DNA from: Mesorhizobium shangrilense
Lineage (GTDB): Bacteria; Pseudomonadota; Alphaproteobacteria; Rhizobiales; Rhizobiaceae
Reading direction: 5' to 3'
Length of the DNA: 18,623 nt
Assembly: GCF_040537815.1 (NCBI RefSeq)
Contig: NZ_JBEWSZ010000021.1
Span: 1-18,623, forward strand
Both the position numbers and the translations under genes were made by a program. This document shows positions 17,710 through 18,623 of this stretch, one piece after another (the first letter of the stretch is position 1; every line of letters starts with the position of its first letter). Below the pieces are notes generated by a model. It did not search any database, was not told the origin of the DNA, and saw only the letters and a program-made list of their open reading frames with translations.

Positions 17710-17860
17710 TCAGACCTTGTGGTCAACGTAACCATTGTCAGCGATTTGCGGCGTAAAGCTTCTGTGAGTTTCGTTGAAGCTCGGGATTTTCATGGAGGTG
17801 CCGGCGCCACTCGGTTGCCTCTCGCTGCAAATCTCCGCGGAAAGCTTCAACGCTTCTCAT
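17710..17860 (-). pseudogene. N-terminal remnant of M20-family amidohydrolase (peptidase M20D-like)
   Basis: From ATG 17860 the frame reads an N-terminus with TEWRRHLHENPEL at residues 16-28, the signature opening of M20D amidohydrolases (hippurate or IAA-amino-acid hydrolase type). Around 17780 the similarity jumps to another frame, FNETHRSFTPQIADNGYVD, which fits the following family segment, and ends at TGA 17710-17712. Only about 50 of roughly 380 residues remain and the metal ligands are gone. It lies just upstream of the ATP-grasp remnant on the same strand, so the two may once have formed an operon. Confidence 0.65.
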
Positions 17861-18504
17861 TGTTGCAGCAGCCCTTTTTTACACTTTCCGCCGAGCCGTT
17901 TCGATGTCCTTCTCTAGCCGCGTAGCATATGGGCTGAACAAGACAATGAGGGTCAATTGAACCCTTTTAAGCGCGGCATGGATCGCACTTCAATTCTTCA
18001 CTTCAGAATTCCCTCCTCCAATGCTCTTTGCAAGGATGATGCATGACGGAGAGGGATTTGCGCCAAACTGCCTCGGCTGCTGAAATGTGGATGGCAAAAA
18101 AGCGGTTCGGTTTGAAATGTAGTCAGATCCTGGGACGCACTGGCAAGCTATTGCACGGGGCAGATCGAGCCCGGATCCATCTCAGCCAGGGCATTAGGCA
18201 GGTCAATTAGTTTCAAGATGTCACGTCTACACCCTTTGCTAGAGCGCGCACGTCGATATCCCGACCTATGGCAACGAGCTCATTCGGCGCGTTTTGCGCG
18301 TGTCACGCGTTCTGTCGCGCCTAGCGATGATTGTCCTTCCTCCAGATCGGGCGCAGCACCCTCGAACCGTGAGGTAGAGGTAGTCTGCAACTTCGCGCGT
18401 GAACTGCATGTCGTCTGTCCACGAGGGCGCCCATGCCTCTCCCGTCGTTCGCATCCGACACGCGCGCTCGCGAACACGCAGCAGGGATTCCAGCCTCGCT
18501 CTAA
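17861..18504. other. Degenerate tract with no intact gene
   Basis: No intact gene. On the - strand, short pieces in changing frames look like eroded coding DNA. One, ELVAIGRDIDVRALAKGVD (about 18223-18285), faintly recalls the C-terminus of CobW-type GTPases. Another, DDMQFTREVADYLYLTVRG, I cannot place. A near-palindrome GGGTCAATTGAACCC lies at about 17950-17964. No RNA gene was seen. Confidence 0.4.
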
Positions 18505-18623
18505 GAGTCCGTTTTGAAATTCACGGATGAGCATTTCTTCGGACGAGATTGCCGCCCATGGCGACGAGGATCATGGCTTGAGAGACGTCGATGCGCTGCT
18601 CGTAGTCGCGCACGAGGCGGCGC
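18505..18623 (-). mobile_element. End of an IS5-family insertion sequence, cut by window edge
   Basis: Contains the transposase C-terminus (18521-18622) and, just past its stop, a probable terminal inverted repeat reading GAGTCCGTTTTGAAAT on the + strand at 18505-18520. CTAA or TAA directly outside (18501-18504) could be the target duplication; IS5 relatives often duplicate TNA or CTAG-like targets. The other end is outside the window, so completeness cannot be judged. Confidence 0.65.
18521..18622 (-). CDS. IS5-family transposase, C-terminal fragment (window edge)
   Basis: The frame enters from the right edge and encodes 33 residues, with RRLVRDYEQRIDVSQAMI and VAMGGNLVRRNAHP before TGA 18521-18523. 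The RRLVRDYE-R-I-V-AM pattern is the usual C-terminus of DDE transposases of the IS5 family (IS427-like group), just after the last catalytic acidic residue. Whether the gene upstream is intact cannot be seen. Together with the neighbouring pseudogenes it marks this side of the locus as a recombination-prone, decaying region. Confidence 0.8.
   Translation of the reverse strand, partial: RRLVRDYEQRIDVSQAMILVAMGGNLVRRNAHP

Noticed and set aside
18141..18156. Sigma-54-like promoter TGGCAAGCTATTGCAC
   Set aside because: The spacing between GG and GC is 9 instead of 10 bases and no NifA-type TGT-N10-ACA site was found upstream, so it should not be active.
1..18623. CRISPR arrays, tRNA or rRNA genes
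   Set aside because: No regularly spaced repeats and no cloverleaf or rRNA-like stretches were seen on either strand.

Overview
The window reads as chromosome or symbiosis-island DNA of a high-GC alphaproteobacterium, most likely a rhizobium of the Mesorhizobium type. The main reason is the left end: a vitamin operon in the order bioD (3' end only)-bioA-bioZ-panD, with stop/start overlaps. BioZ, a KAS III-like enzyme that makes the biotin precursor, is characteristic of Rhizobiales, and a bio operon containing bioZ is known from the Mesorhizobium R7A symbiosis island. The genus is an inference.

Layout. Positions 1-2868 hold the biotin/pantothenate genes on the + strand. A 452-base gap without a convincing gene follows (2869-3320). 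Positions 3321-16468 hold five large genes in two convergent operons. The + operon encodes an unrecognised helical protein (480 aa) and an Hsp70/actin-fold ATPase without a substrate-binding domain (537 aa, TTG start). The - operon reads inward from 16468: a 1291-aa protein that looks like a DruA-type (DUF4338) domain fused to a DptF-like P-loop ATPase, then a DptG-like protein (448 aa), then a DptH-like protein (1581 aa, TTG start) with a PD-(D/E)XK-like motif and a C-terminal HerA/FtsK-type ATPase. The operons meet at a near-perfect hairpin that covers the dptH-like stop codon. A 16-bp palindrome lies about 100 bases upstream of the - operon.

Positions 16469-18623 are a decayed tract. It contains an ATP-grasp pseudogene with frameshifts and a lost core, a frameshifted N-terminal scrap of an M20 amidohydrolase, unassigned DNA, and at the right edge the C-terminus and terminal repeat of an IS5-family element. 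This is typical of the edge of a genomic island.

How the genes may work together (inference). DptF, DptG and DptH are the restriction half of phosphorothioate (Dnd) systems, which normally need DndA-E modification genes. None of those is in this window. Instead the DptF-like ATPase carries a DruA-like domain, otherwise known from Druantia defence, and an Hsp70-like ATPase operon sits tail-to-tail with it. I propose a five-gene chimeric anti-phage or anti-plasmid system in which the DruA-like domain and/or the Hsp70 pair replace phosphorothioate sensing. All family assignments are by eye and need profile searches.
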